From Priapulus caudatus (Eukaryota > Priapulida > Priapulimorpha > Priapulimorphida > Priapulidae), in NCBI RefSeq assembly GCF_000485595.1, contig NW_014577680.1, positions 1-64,000 of the forward strand: a stretch of DNA of 64,000 nt, written 5' to 3'. Made by a program: the position numbers and the translations under genes. The notes below the pieces were generated by a model. The model saw only the letters and a list, made by a program, of their open reading frames with translations. It did not search any database and was not told the origin of the DNA. Shown here one piece after another: positions 1-12,699 of the stretch; position 1 is the first letter of the stretch, and every line of letters begins with the position of its first letter.

Positions 1-1735
1 ACAGGAGGTCACACGCGGGAGAAAAAATGTCTGATTTGACGCTCACAAATATTCCATTTTGATGGGTATGGTTCTAGAATTGATGGTAAGTTTAGCATAG
101 GAAAATATATGCCTACTTCAAGTCATCTATTAAAAAAAGAAAAACTGCTGCCCGTGCTCAGAGTTAGGTCTTGGTTGGGGGAAAGGTAACTTTAAATAAA
201 CTCCTGTTTTTTCAAATATGGATTTAAATATTTTTACCCGGCCTTTAGTGGGAGTATTCTCCAATTGATAGTCGGTAACAAATTGCGCGGCGATCGGCGT
301 AAAATAACCGGTCACCGGCTATTAACAAGAACCCAGCCCTGATAGATATATATTATATAGTATAGTATAGATATATACAAGCAATGAGGCTCACAACTAC
401 CCAAGCGACACCTGGCCGCACCCTAGCTACTAACCACAAATATTTACAATATATGATCAAGCACCGAGTTAAACAAGCATCTGTGGCTAGCTGTTAGTAT
501 TACCATTCCAACAAGCAGAACTATATATATATACAAGAATAGCTCACAACAAATTAACACGCTGCCTAACCACAATATTTACAATATTTACACGGTAACT
601 ATATAATAATGACTATATAGTTGTTGTTGTTGTTATAATATCAATCATGACTGTGTATATAATAAATTAATCATGTGTGATCATGTGGTATTTAATTGTC
701 ATATTTGCTTTCTTTCAGGGATCGAGACATTGCATAAAGAAGTCGCTAATAATTCATACATGTTGTGACACTGTTGCGCTGTTCAGTGCGGCAACACGAA
801 GCTGGTTACAAACCCCAGCCAAAATAGCTTCGATGTGGCGGACAGCGGCCATGATTAGTGGCATGAAATAGTTCTCAGGCGTGTTCACTCTTACATAATT
901 AACTTCTTATTGGGGGGCAGCTGCAGACTTGCTGCCCTTGAAACCTCCACTGATAATCATTTTTTTAAGAACGGCATGCTTTGCGTGAGCATTGAGTCTA
1001 ATCATTCCATGTAACGCCTAACGAATCTTCTCTCCATCCCCACTTTAAACAGCATCCTGGAAAAAGAATTGCAAGTCCGCTGCTTATGTGGGCATGAGGC
1101 GTGACACTGGATCACGCTATCTGCCTCAAGAGTTGATATAGGTTTGCCTGAAGGCGAACTCCGATTGTCTCCAGAACTGCAAAATACAGCAGGTGCGCGG
1201 ATGTAACAGCTTTCCGTAATAATTTTATGATGTACGGGGTGTAGTAAAAGCAGCGTCGTCTGTTGGGCTGGAGCTCTTTGGCAATGGTATTTTGCGCAAA
1301 AGCACTTACATTTAATGTTTTGCAGCTCCTTGTATAAACAACATATAAGTATCACGAGACTATATGTATATATGGCATTGGGACTTATCTATGCTACGGA
1401 GAATGCACTAATAAGTTGCTCCCACCAAAACGAGCCATCTGCAGGATGACAATGCATCTGTACTACGATCGGTTTTAGCATGTACACGGTTATATACCCA
1501 TCTGCAGAGAGAGAAGAGTTAGACTTTATTATGATCAGGAAGATTGCTCGCAATCATACATCTATTCCCGCAATTTGATAGCACAAAAATTTGTTAATGC
1601 AATGAATTGGGAACAAGTACAATTATTTTTAGAGTGTTCGCCGCTGAAAGGACTACTTGGCCGGTAGGTCGATCAGGTTTCCATTATAGTAATACCGTAC
1701 ACTGATAAACATATAATAATAATAATAGTCTTACC
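1..1735. other. AT-rich non-coding stretch
   Basis: I see no supportable gene. Short open frames exist (for example around 677-871 and 1002-1355), but they lack family motifs, are not flanked by convincing splice signals and overlap other frames. The segment has low-complexity TATATA runs near 340-370 and 520-530 and a (GTT)n patch near 620-635. Confidence 0.5.
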
Positions 1736-1739
1736 GGTG

Positions 1740-2000
1740 TAGATCGTGACATGGCTCATTCACACAGCACTACCTAGTGAACATTTAGCAGCATTACTGT
1801 TGAAGAGCCTAGGTTTTTACACCTTGTACAACGCCGCTGACAAGAAATTATTTATCCAGGGCATCTTGATCAGTCCTCGCGGGGAGCAAGTATTTGAAGC
1901 TGCCGTTGATGCTAGCGTCTTCCCGGAGACTCCAGAATCGTTTGCCGAGGTCATTAACGGATTCCAACTCTGGCACTGGCTCCATCCAGGCTTTTGGAAG
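1740..2000 (+). CDS. Tentative exon, unknown protein
   Basis: The plus frame is open for about 85 codons and ends at a good splice donor (GGAAG/GTGAGG at 2000/2001). A possible acceptor (CCGGTGTAG) lies just before it at about 1738. The peptide has a natural-looking composition with a Trp/His-rich end. I do not recognise a family. The opposite strand also has an open frame (1817-2209), so this may be chance. A second short open frame follows near 2150-2280, but no linking evidence exists. Confidence 0.22.
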
Positions 2001-4004
2001 GTGAGGTCCTTTAGCCAATCTCCATAGCCATGCTGCACAGTGCTGTTTCCGTCTTTATCTGCAGAACCTGGCAAACCAAAGGTGTTTAGCAAAAATAAAG
2101 AAATTATTAATTTTAAGGCAGAATAATAAGCAACTAGTACGATTCTGGCAGCACAGGATAACTCCAGCGGGAAGCGCGCCAGACTGGCCGCCCTGCGGCA
2201 CGCTTTCACAACATCGCGTGGACCTGTGATTTACACTTCAATCGGGGTCTCTGGTATGCGCCAAAGCCGTATTGTTCGTTGAGTTGAGGCATTTCTCGGG
2301 CCCGATTGACGACCTGAGTTGTCAACTACCCATGTAGGGCTTGAGAACTTGCATTGAAATGCTCGTATAAAACTTTGTTGGGCAGACAGTCGGCGGCCTT
2401 TGGTTTTGGCTGGTAAAAACGCAGACTTTGACTTTTTGTTCACATTGTAACAATGATAATAGCGCTCCTCGCCGCCGTAGCGTTGAGCACAAAAATTATC
2501 ACAACATAGGAGCATTAGGGAGGATCGATTATAGGATACATCATGTTTATCGCTATTGCATTAAGTTACAGTTAGTTTGGATTGTCAACTTTTCTGTCTT
2601 GTAGGGCATTGCTGAGTGGTTCAACTATCAATGATAGCAAGTAAAAATGGTTGAGATGTCATATCATAGAAACATGTGCATCATATTGTTATAGCATATG
2701 TCCTTGTTGAGACACAACCACGCGCCTTACATTGCCCATGGTTAAGGCAGGAACCGGAGATGATCATAGATGATTACTTAAGCAGTATCGCCATTTAGAA
2801 GAGGAGGACATAAAAAACTTATATGGCATGAAATGCTCGCAGCATGATGTTGGCGCCAGGAACTGACCAAATCGGTGCGTACAGATAAGCTCATGAAAGA
2901 ACATCAACAAAAACCCCACACTCACACGCGAAATCTATTAATTGGGACACGCATTATCACGTCTTAATCATAGACCTCAGCAGGCTCACAACCACATGTG
3001 GAAATCTGTAAAAGGCAACTCCACTTTCTTGTAAATAATTAAACATTTTGCTGTACCTGTGTTATGCGGTGAATATTATAATTATACTACGAAGATTTAC
3101 TAGGGCGAAGGCATACAAACGATGTATCCAGTTAAAATTATTCACACATATTATATTATATAGACGGCAACATTACGCGACGGCACGCGCTTTCCATTAG
3201 TGGAAAGTTCGCCTTTAGCCTTTCATGCTGAGACGGTAATCCTTCATTTGCGCACATTATATTATATTATCTAGACATAACTCATGGGGCAATAAGAGAG
3301 ACAATACCCCAAGAAACATTTTCAAGGACTGCAATCAAAGTAATAAAATGTATAGTAGCTAGCCAATATATTATTTGGGATGTAAACATTGCTAAATAGA
3401 CAGACTTGTCGTGGGTATGGATGGTGAAGTTTGCAAGCTCACCGTTGTCAAAATTCTAATAAAAGACCTTGTTTCAGCTCGGCCTTATACAACTATAGTG
3501 AACCTCCAGTAACTCAGCTCTTTTCGGGCTTCATTGAGTTTCGATCTTTTGCCCGCCAGCGTCACATGTATGATTCGTGGTCTGTAATTCCTGGGTGAAA
3601 TCAAGGTTTTCATAACCGAGAGGGGCAGATGCTGGGCGAGCGTAGATGAAAGTGGTAGGTCAGCGAAGCTCTGAACGGCAGATTAGTCATAGGGCCAGCT
3701 TCGTCCCTACTGCGGCACGACGGACTTTGGGCATTGATTTTATTTATGTGTCGATGAGCTCCAGGGGAATACACGTTTTGCTGAATTCCTATGAAAAAAA
3801 AAGAAAAAGAAAAGCTATTGGGGTCATAAAGCAAAGACATGAATTATAGCTATAAAAAATCTCTCTTAGAGCACTTGAAAGCCCCGATTGTTAGGGCACC
3901 GAAATGTTTCAGGTGTTGAAAAACAAAAATGATTGATCCTTAATCTTTGAAGATGCATGGTTACTTTTGGAAGTTTAATTTAAACAAGTATACATATTCC
4001 TTAC
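2001..4004. other. Non-coding spacer
   Basis: No supportable gene is visible. Around 2415-2580 a sequence resembles 7680-7810: both contain a run like ACATTGTAACAAT, then a CTCCT-rich stretch, then GTTGAG, and end near an ACAGTTAGTT run. This suggests two diverged copies of one interspersed repeat. TTATATTATAT tracts occur near 3150 and 3260. Confidence 0.45.
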
Positions 4005-5186
4005 CTTAGGCAACTCCAGGGCAGCCAATTGATCCTGTGTTAAAATGCCTTTGACACTCTGTTTTACAGTTTCCAGTTTCCTTTTAAGACACAGGTTCTG
4101 TAAGTATATACATAGAAATAAGAAAATAGCAATGTAAACTTTTTTTCTATTCATAATATATTTTACCGCTAAAAGATTTAATTTTGCTAACCGCATAAGA
4201 TCTGTATACTCGGCCTCTTCTATATCTCAGTCATTTAAATGCAGCAAAATAGATTTATTAATATAATATTAAAATACCTGTCTTTGTAGCCTACGAATTT
4301 CCAGCTGTTCTTTTGTACTACATTCAGGAATGCAAGTGAAAGTTGCTGCATCATTACTTGGATCACCGCATGCATCTGACGTTGCATTCTTCCATAGTGT
4401 TTACGTGCATAGCCGTGGTCACTACCTGTGCAGAAGTAAAGAAGAAAAACCATTTCATAGCAATTATAGTTGTTAGAAAACTTTTATTTATTATATCGAA
4501 TATTCCAATTATATTGAACCTTATAATTATTTAATTGATAGAAAAAATATTACACACTGGAAGTAGGTATTGCCACAGCTACTTGTGCTGTCTTTTCATG
4601 CGCTGTCCCTGAGATTTTCTTTGGTGGGTTAGGCACATCAAAAAGAGTGGGGATGGCATCATGCTTCAGCTTCTTCCACCCATCTTTTCTGCTCTCGTCT
4701 CAAATTGAGAGTCTTCAAAGTGGACCTTGAATAGCAATCCTACTTATGTAACATTATACATGTGTATATCTACGCTGGAACACGTGTGGTATCCTGATGT
4801 GTAAATTGAAAAAGACCAGTAGACTATAATTTGTAATCGTTTAGTGGCCCCGAAACGTACGTAAGCAATGTAAAGTAGTAGAAGAGGAAGCTACGTAATA
4901 GACGCGTCTACACATGTCGGGTTTGCATTTATATACGTTGTATGATTAACCGATTATCTGATTATAATCGATAATCGATTGTGTACCACTGATAATTGAA
5001 GTTGTTTTATGTACTTACCTGACAGAGTTTGGCATTTGGTGTAGGATTCCATGCCTTGCCATTTCTTCCACTCCTTCTCGTGTTTATTCCCCATCGCTTT
5101 CTCCTATTGTCATCAGCTGGGAAGATGACCATGCGAAATCTTTTGCTTGGTCTGTTTGTGCAGTTCGGTGCGGAACACCCAGTCAT
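4005..5186 (-). pseudogene. THAP-domain zinc-finger gene, four exons, frameshifted
   Basis: THAP domains are C2CH zinc-finger DNA-binding modules of animal transcription factors and P-element-type transposases. Exon 1 (5186-5019) starts at an ATG and encodes 56 residues with CSAPNC (C4, C9), an FPADD stretch and a final LCQ, ending at CAG/GTAAG. Exon 2 (4725-4558) supplies the missing His (C-x2-H across the junction) and the AVPTIF-box equivalent, AIPTLFDVP. Exons 3 (4425-4278) and 4 (4097-4005) have good AG/GT borders and encode a charged coiled-coil-like tail (EIRRLQRQ, then KRKLETVKQ). The frame breaks in exon 2 near a GAAAAGATGGG tract, where one A appears to be missing, and again within exon 3. 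It is either a decaying gene or one carrying homopolymer errors. No further 3' exon could be assigned. Confidence 0.8.
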
Positions 5187-5249
5187 CTTTTTAGTACTTA
5201 TACCCAATACATTATTTATCTACTATAACCGACTGATTAGAAGTGCTCT

Positions 5250-8200
5250 GTAGACTGTATGTCGTTTGATTTATTCAATGCTAACAATAAAATATTTTGC
5301 CTCGATTAGGTTATAATGTGTTAGAAATCAAACTTAGGCTTACGTTGACAATGTAACTGTTATATATCTAGAGTAGATGGTATAGGGCTTATTAGCGTCG
5401 TTTTCCTAATATTTCTTGTCGTATTTACTATTTGTAAATAAACTGGCAACAGCTTGTAAAAATGTATGACTAATGTATTTTATAGCTATTTTTAATTAAA
5501 ATTATGCTATGTGTTACATTAAAAACTGTCTAAACTATAGGTTTATATCTTATATAATGTCTATTTAGTCATATTTAGTGATATTATTACCAGTAAGACT
5601 TCCAAATCGAATTCTCTGTGTTGTATATGGTTATGGTAATACACGATCGTCTGCACAGCCGTTTCAGCTGATTATGGTCCATAGATGGCGCCCTTGAGGC
5701 GAAACGCGCACAGCCAATCCGCTTCCTCGCCTTGTTAATATATAGCAAAGATCCTAGAGTGCACGGCACTATCACAGGCATGTATCCGTTAGTCTGTGTC
5801 ACTATAGAGCCTACGGCACTATACCATCTTTGATATATAGCTCCTTGCCTGTTAGGTTAGAGGATGTGCACGTAAATTATTTTTGAAATGGCGGCGAAAT
5901 CGACACGAGGAAACTTCTGAGCGTGCAAGTTTTGGAGAATATAGCGAAGAAGGGAAGTTCTAAGATATTTCATCATTACTCTAGACAGTTGCTGTTACTC
6001 AAGCAATAACGGTAAGTATCGTAAACGTAGAGATAACACAAGATTGGTTAGAAATTAGTTTCAAAATAATGGCTTTGAATTTGATAAGCCAGTCGTTGGC
6101 AGTGGCGGCCGTTCGGAGTTTCACGACACTAGTTCCAAGAAACGGTCTTGCTAATCACTGTATTACAAGACCGTTTCAAACATTGACTGCAGTTAAACTC
6201 TAGGAATGTCACAACAATTCTGAACATGTAACTAGGCTGTTATTGGTATGAAATTATTTCGATTTGATTATTGAGATTTTTGTTTTCGATATTTCGATCC
6301 GATCGGCGATTCGATTTAATATGTAATAATACTAATACTATTACTAGTATTAATACTAATAAAACATGATGTAGCAAAAGATAGATGGTGTTTTTTGTTG
6401 TTATTTGAGTAGGCGATGTAAATGGTGTTTTATTGTTTTGATATGGGAATGCAATGCATCTACAAATTGACACAATATTATTAAACTTATAAGGACACGT
6501 TATTAACGCACGAAAAAGGGTGTTTCCAAGAGTAACGCACACGTACTGCACAGAATATTATACCCGCAGTATTGTTAGGTTTTTAATATTATGGCCTATA
6601 TTTTTTGAGGTAACATTATGGATATTTTAGGTTAGGGTCAGGGTATAGAAGTGTAGGAGTAGGCTTAAGAGTTAGGTTAGGTAGTGTTGACGGGTTAGGG
6701 GTACACTTCTTAGTAGCAAGTCTGGGTACACTTTGTGTAGTTAGCATATATGTATGCGCATCGTATCATAATCTGTAGTAACCTGATTTCGACAACCGAC
6801 CCGTTGAAGCGTTATTTAACCGACCAGAGCTGCTGTGACTAACATCAAATACACGCGCGCCTGACATCCACCACATGTGAAAAATTCTGTAGCTTGAGCA
6901 AAAAACTACCTAACATTACGTAATCTCAAATAAAAATGATACCATGTAGAGCGAGTGTCGAGCCTTGTTTTGTATCAAATATAAACCTCACGATTATAGT
7001 ATTCCAGCGTTGTTATTAAAACTAATACTGCAGTTTGCTGCTGCCAGAATGTAAAATTCAAGAGCCCAAACCGAAATTTCACCATAACCGCCAACCGCCA
7101 TGTTTGCGAATGCGCATCGATTCAGAACGGCCACGCGGAAAACCGATAACGACATAAACATCACCATGAGCGATCTGCTACATTGCGTTGGGCCGCCGAG
7201 CATAAAAGAAGCATCATAACACTTCGTAATAATATTATAATATTAAAACATTGAAAACCAGTAATCGCAATCCCTACAACAACTTAATAATTATCCAATT
7301 GCGAAGATATGGTATCTTCTGCGTTGTATTTTGCCTACGCACATGTGAAAATCAGGTCCATTGCGCGATTTAGTGCACTGAACATGGCAAGACAATGGCG
7401 CTGTCTGACATCTGGCAGCGGGATGCGCGCGCAACTGCGTCAACGTCTTGCACCCTAGTGCGCACTCTTACTCAAGGCAATACGCTCGCTTTTTACCCAA
7501 CGCAAGTATTCGGCCCGGTCCATTCTTAGGTATAGCGTGAAGCGCGGCTTTTTCGGCTGAATTGACATTCTGCCTCATTGCACGAGGGAATGCTCAACCT
7601 ACCGTTATGTAAGAGACTGCTAGAACATGCTGCTAAATTTCGCTAGGCTACTAAGCGCCTTCTTTTCTGTAATAACGGAGTTTTTTTGTGACATTGTAAC
7701 AATATATACGCTCCTGCGTAGCCGTTGAGTGCTGATTTAGTGATAGCATATAGAGGGATTCGTCTCCGCGTATTGTCAGTCCAATAATTACAGTTAGTTC
7801 ATTGTCCATCTGTTATCTGCTATTGTATCTCGGCATAGTACACTCCCCCATCAAACTAAAAGATATACTCTAACATGTGGCAAGAAATGCCCTAAACTGT
7901 CGAACCAGTCGGAAGCTTGAACTGTAAGTGTTCCCGTAAAATTCCCGGGTGGCAATTCCGGCAGTGCTCCGACTAGGACGCCTAGCCCCCCCAAGGATAG
8001 AGAACATATCGCCAATAACAAACGCAATTTGCGCTACGTACTGCTGATCTACAGCACCGTACTCTACTATATAATAATATACTAACACGATCCGCCAATG
8101 CGACATTGCGAATTGTATCGCACACCTACAATACGTCTATACCTACAACTAACACAAGTACATGTATCAATAATACTATTAGTAGTAAGTACTTAGCTTA

Positions 8201-8600
8201 GTAACTCATTGACTGACGAATTACTCCAGGACTAAGCTAGTCTATCAGTATACAGTAACTCAAGTACTAGTCTACTAACGCTAGGACTAAATAATGACAA
8301 CAGCTGTGTTACCCGTACTAAAGTAAGATTACATTAATCATAAAAGACTGACTGCCGTAATGTATCTAAGACATCGCCTACAAATATCTAAACTATAATG
8401 CTAACTAATATACGAATCATATATTACTAGCAACTTCTTCATGGTTCTATATGCATAGCGCTAACTCTCTTTTGACCTATTTCCGATTTCCTATAAAATT
8501 CCTCGATATCCTAAACGTCGGCAACGTACGCTGCCGCTGCCATTGCTCTCGCGCCGATCGTGCACGCTTACACTAAATCACTATATAGCAGGTAGAAAGC
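5250..8600. other. Non-coding spacer with interspersed repeats
   Basis: I see no supportable gene. A palindromic run (ACCGATTATCTGATTATAATCGATAATCGATT) lies just upstream of this stretch, near 4950-4980. The stretch holds one copy of an AT-rich repeat (6290-6520), a few degenerate GGGTTAGG-like runs near 6625-6705, a long segment at 7330-7830 sharing sequence with 2415-2580, and an AT-rich segment at 8150-8420. A frame at 5885 opens with ATGGCGGCG but stops within 11 codons. Confidence 0.4.
6290..6520 (+). repeat. AT-rich interspersed repeat, copy 1 of 3
   Basis: This segment contains TAATACTAATAAAACATGATGTAG, then a run like AAAAGATAGATGGTGTTTTTTG, then a CATCTACAAAT motif and a final TTATAAGG. 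The same order of motifs occurs twice in tandem at 9713-9945 and 9946-10160. No protein is encoded. The class is unknown; a short non-autonomous element or a satellite-like unit are both possible. Confidence 0.5.
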
Positions 8601-9700
8601 GTGCTGCAAAATTACTCGGTCGATGCCCACTCTCATTATGACACCTTTTCACTCACACGAATTACACATTCAACAGCTTCTGCATCTTTTTTTTCTCACT
8701 TGAACAACAGTACTCACATCTGTTATAAACATAAATGTCTCTTTCGTAAGCCGCGAGCTGTGTCATGCGAAAGTCAACAGCAGACTTACGAAATCTGTGC
8801 GTTCGCATAGGCGACACGCATTTGCCCAGTAATGGAATGGCTGTCACCGCAACACTGCGTCAAACGTTGCATACGTTTTCCCAATGGCGAGGCCGTACTA
8901 GTTTGGAAACAGTGCCTTGCCGCCTGCACGCGCTCAGCCTATAGCCCATAGACTGGTCACCGCTTCCACCTCTCGCTAGCTAGTCACTGTCGCATGGTAA
9001 CGTCGAGTGGCGATGAGTCCAGTCTATATATCCTTTGTCGCTTGCAGACCATTTCCATTACTGGGTCAGGTCGGCGAACCGCGAAAATTTCGCTCAACTT
9101 CTGTGATCCTATCGCGTGGACACAGCTAGGTTACAACAGAACACTAGTTTTATAACAATGAACACTGATTTCACGCCCACATGTCTGCCCTCTGTGTCCC
9201 CCACTAACAATTGGGACTGTTCCGCGTTGGCAGCTATGAGTAGCGTTCGGCCGCATAACATTCGGCGCACGATCCATAGCTGCCACCAGTTCCATACTGT
9301 CCGTAGGACGTCCCCAGCGTCGCTTGCGCCATTGCCGCGAACTGCGGCGCGAAGATCTTGCGCCTCAGCACTTTGGGCAAGCAACCTCTTTCGGCAAACT
9401 GCTTCTAAGCTATTATCCGTCTCATCACTGTTGTCTTTGATTCCAATTCATCCAAAGAAAAACGGCATAACCAATAAATAAAGTAGCTCGCCCCGTAGCG
9501 CGCCAGTTACTAGCGAGCAAGCCAGAGTTTTATTTATATCTCTTTTACTATTACATGTGACCTAGTGTGTCCATGGCTTGGAGTACCGCCAACTACAAGG
9601 AATTTGGCAAGAATCCTGAAACGTAATTCTATCACCTAGCAATACCGGTTCTTGGACTAGCCTGTTATACATATCTTTATGCTCCTATTTACACAGTTAC
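8600..9700. other. Non-coding stretch of mixed composition
   Basis: Overlapping open frames on both strands (9109-9384 minus, 9116-9481 plus) reflect locally higher GC content. Neither contains a recognisable motif or splice signals that would decide between them, so neither is called. Confidence 0.35.
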
Positions 9701-9712
9701 GAGCGATATTTC

Positions 9713-10160
9713 GTATGTAATAACTAATACTAGTAGTAAAAGAAAAATATCTAATAAAACATATGATGTAGAGCAAAAAATAGAGTGTCTTCTTTTGTTG
9801 TTTATTAGTGTAGCAATTGTAGTGTTGTGACCTTGTTTTTGTAATCAGGAAGCAGCATTGATCTACAACTATTATAGGTACTTATAAGCCTTAATAATAT
9901 CGTTTATTATCTCTTATACACATTTACAGCCGATTTCCCGTGGTGGATGGTGTAATACTAAACTAAAGTATAATACTAATAAAAACCATGATGGTATCGA
10001 AAAGATAGATGTGTTTTTGTGTTAGTTGTAGCATTGTAGGTTTCTTAATTGTTTGTCTGGAATGCCAATCCTTTGACTACAGATATTATAAATCTTACTA
10101 AGGCCTGTTAATATATTCTTATCTCTTACAAGTTTAACGCAGCGCCGATTTTCGATTTGT
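9713..10160 (+). repeat. AT-rich interspersed repeat, two tandem diverged copies
   Basis: Two roughly 220-bp units (about 9713-9945 and 9946-10160) share motif order with 6290-6520: an AATACTA run, then CATGATG or CATATGATG, a GTGTTTTTGT-like tract, a CTACA(A/G)-TATTATA run and a CCGATTT(C/T)C end. They are clearly diverged from one another, which indicates an old duplication. Confidence 0.5.
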
Positions 10161-10559
10161 CAACTGCCCCATCCCATTGTCTTGGGGAAACCAAAACATT
10201 CCGACTCAATGACTTCATCCTTCGCTTTCTGAGCCTGAATAAAACGAATAACTTTTTATCAGGCAGGCATATGAACAGGGATGAATCTTCCGCGGAAATC
10301 TGCGGATTTCACAGTCCCAGGGTCGATTTTGTGAAACGTCTAAATCCATTGAGAGAAAATTTTAGGGGGGGTTAGAATGTACAAATTTTCATTTTACAGT
10401 TCAACAGTACCTTTATTTAATAACATTGTAATATAGTTCGCTTTACAATATAGACACGGCTTAGTTCACTGTTTGAGATTGTCAGACGTTGGCCAGTGTG
10501 TGCGTTTATTTGACGCTGCAAGTGTGTGTGTATGTGATGTGTGCCGCGCGTGCTACGCA

Positions 10560-10750
10560 GGCTGGATATAGTACGCGATCGATCGATCGTGTACATCAAA
10601 AGCTGCAGCGTCACGCGTGGCCTTGAGCATGAGGATCGTTTTATGAAGTAGCCGGTCCAGGCTCTGCGACTGTTTCATGTGGTAGGAAACGTAGGTACGA
10701 ACTGTTTCACTTCTCGCCAACGAAGTTGAAAGTTCTGTTTATAATACATA
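10560..10750 (+). repeat. Interspersed repeat, inverted relative to 62385-62560
   Basis: The segment contains GCGATCGATCGATCG, CATCAAAAGC, AGCCGGTCCAGGCTC, GAAACGTAGGTA and TTCTCGCCAACGAAG. The reverse complement of 62385-62560 carries the same words in the same order, so the two are copies of one family in opposite orientation. No coding capacity is seen. Confidence 0.6.
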
Positions 10751-10869
10751 TATATACATAACCGTAAAAGGTGGTGTCGCGAGCTGCCTTTTTCGGTGAC
10801 CTTTGAAAACGATAAAAAAATCAATGTTGCGCGATTGTGCCCTAGCTCCTGGAGTGTTAGGAATATTAT

Positions 10870-11085
10870 ATCGTGCGCGCAAGGGAGGATTTTTGGGCAA
10901 CCTTTGGCTTAGCAAATAAAGCGTTTCCTTTCCTGATGTCTGATCACTGTGGGGCTCACAGACTTGCCTTGGCAGCAGGACAAGTTGCTAAAGTTGTTCA
11001 ATATGATAAAATATCTACTGTAGTGACCAGAAACAAATTTGAAACTGCCTGGACAATGAACATCTTATATTATATAAAGGTTAGC
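10870..11085 (+). pseudogene. hAT-like transposase fragment
   Basis: The plus frame contains SDHCGAHRLALAAGQVAK. This matches the HC.AHRLALA block that follows the SDGAS motif in many DUF4371/ZNF862-type hAT transposases. Only about 70 residues are recognisable: the upstream DDE residues and the C-terminal dimerisation domain are missing. It is one of very few coding remnants on the plus strand of this window, and it is too short to be functional. Confidence 0.5.
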
Positions 11086-11089
11086 CTTT

Positions 11090-11900
11090 GGGACACTGTG
11101 GAAGTGTACATTAAAATAATTTTGTTTACAGAATGTAAGTAAATTTTTGTATTGATTATTAATTTTAGTGTTATGATAATGACAGTGTAATATATACTCC
11201 CTGCAGTGTACTGTAATATGCTCTGTAACAATTATGTTCTGTATGTGTCTCCTAATGCAATTTTATGCCTTGTAAATTGTGAAAATTCAAAAACTTTCTG
11301 AACCCCCTGACCAGGCTTCGCCCTGGACCTCCAAGGCAGTCCAATATTGTGAAAGGAAAAACAAAATCTCTCCCCTGTGTCGAACTCCGTTAGAATAACA
11401 TAAAACAAATATGGCTACTCAGGAAGTCACTGGCACCACCTATATGGCAGATTAGTAGTAATTGGTTACACTACTGAATTCTGTAAAAGTGAAAAAGATC
11501 ATAGCATAGGATCTACCACCAAGCCAAGTAAACATGTTTCACAAGAGATGACAGCATACCTCTGCATATAGTGCAGGTGAATGAGTCAGACTTTTTGTCG
11601 CTCCCGTGTAACTTTCAGCAAAAGACATCCGTCGATGTCGCAGTGATGAGCCTGTCCAGCTCTCTTTCTTCAGGTCCTTGATTTTAGCTACGAGGAGGTC
11701 CACTGAAAATAAGGTCACAGATTAGATAGAGAACACATTAAAACATACATTAAGATATGAAAAATGCTCTAGGGTTATGACCTTGACGCAGTATGCTGGG
11801 AAAATTTTAATGACTAGTTTGATAAATTCTTGATTCAGGTTACATTGGTACCATTTAAGTAATTTTCACAGTGATACAAGATTTCAATTTCAATTTTCAC
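11090..11900. other. Spacer between transposase remnants
   Basis: No complete gene is visible. A short minus-strand open stretch near 11700-11560 (DLLVAKIKDLKKES) is charged and helix-like, and may be a remnant linked to the decayed transposase just to its right, but it is too short to assign. Confidence 0.3.
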
Positions 11901-11959
11901 AATGCAATGATTTGAACGTTACAAAGGCGAATGCAACATTGACGCGGCTCTTGATTGCT

Positions 11960-12662
11960 GGCTGGCTTCATCTAATCTAAAAGAGACTGTGCCACATCCT
12001 GCTCAGCTTCACATTTGCATTGTTTCTCCTTATTTGATTGATGTACGAAAAACTCCAGGTAAAACATGAAGTGACTGGTTCATTGCACGTGCACTGAATT
12101 TGATTTTCTGGATGTAGGAGTTGAACTGTTTACAGATTTCAGAGTTTATTCCAATGTTGAAACTGGTTATTCTCTGTGACTGATACAGAAAGGGGCATTT
12201 GTGAGTGAACCCGTGAAAGATATGGAAAAATCGGCAGCATCTCCAGAATTTTGGTTCTCTGTTCAGAGCGTACTCCTACAGCTGAAGTCGTAGAACAACT
12301 CAGTGAGGACAGTCTCCATGTACATGTACGAAAAGGGATCTTTCCTGCCTTCATTTCCACTAATAACGTGAAAGCCTTAGCAGTGACCATGGAGAGGGTC
12401 AAACCACAAGAATAGATATGCCGTTCCACTCTTGGACACTTCTGGAAAACTTGTGGCATTTACTTGAGGAAGCACCAGCCTTTGGTTTCTGGATGGCATA
12501 TGATGGCAAATATCGCAGACGACCACGATGTGCAGTAAAGTAGTATGCACGTCCGTGACGTTCAGGGTCATATTCCTCCAAGATGACAGAGCTGTCACCA
12601 GGCTCTTTGTCAGAAGAGTGGACAGTTTCTATTTTGTTAATGAAATCAGGAAAGCGCAACAC
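11960..12662 (-). pseudogene. KDZ-like transposase fragment, frameshifted
   Basis: Across at least two minus frames I can read YFTAHRGRLRYLPSYAI, then ELFYDFSC, then FHGFTHKCPF and finally GINSEICKQFNSY. These match the order of acidic and His/Cys motifs (Y-D-F-[SA]-C; H-x3-H-x-C; S-E-x2-[EQ]-x-N) of CXC-associated, KDZ-like (Kyakuja-Dileera-Zisupton) RNase H-fold transposases, from memory of that family. The frame changes near 12400 and 12290, so the gene is dead. Upstream and downstream exons were not found. Confidence 0.55.
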
Positions 12663-12699
12663 CTATGTTGTGGGTATCGAGACTTTTATTTGTGGAGTA

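Noticed and set aside
1817-2515. Minus-strand frames at 1817-2209 and 2231-2515
   Set aside because: No recognisable domain, and they are antisense to a slightly better supported plus-strand exon candidate.
6620-6705. Interstitial telomeric repeat
   Set aside because: Only scattered TTAGG-like words occur (TTAGGTTAGGG, GGGTTAGGGG) without a tandem TTAGGG array.
9109-9481. Overlapping open frames on both strands near 9.1-9.5 kb
   Set aside because: No motif, no splice signals and no way to choose a strand; likely a GC-composition effect.
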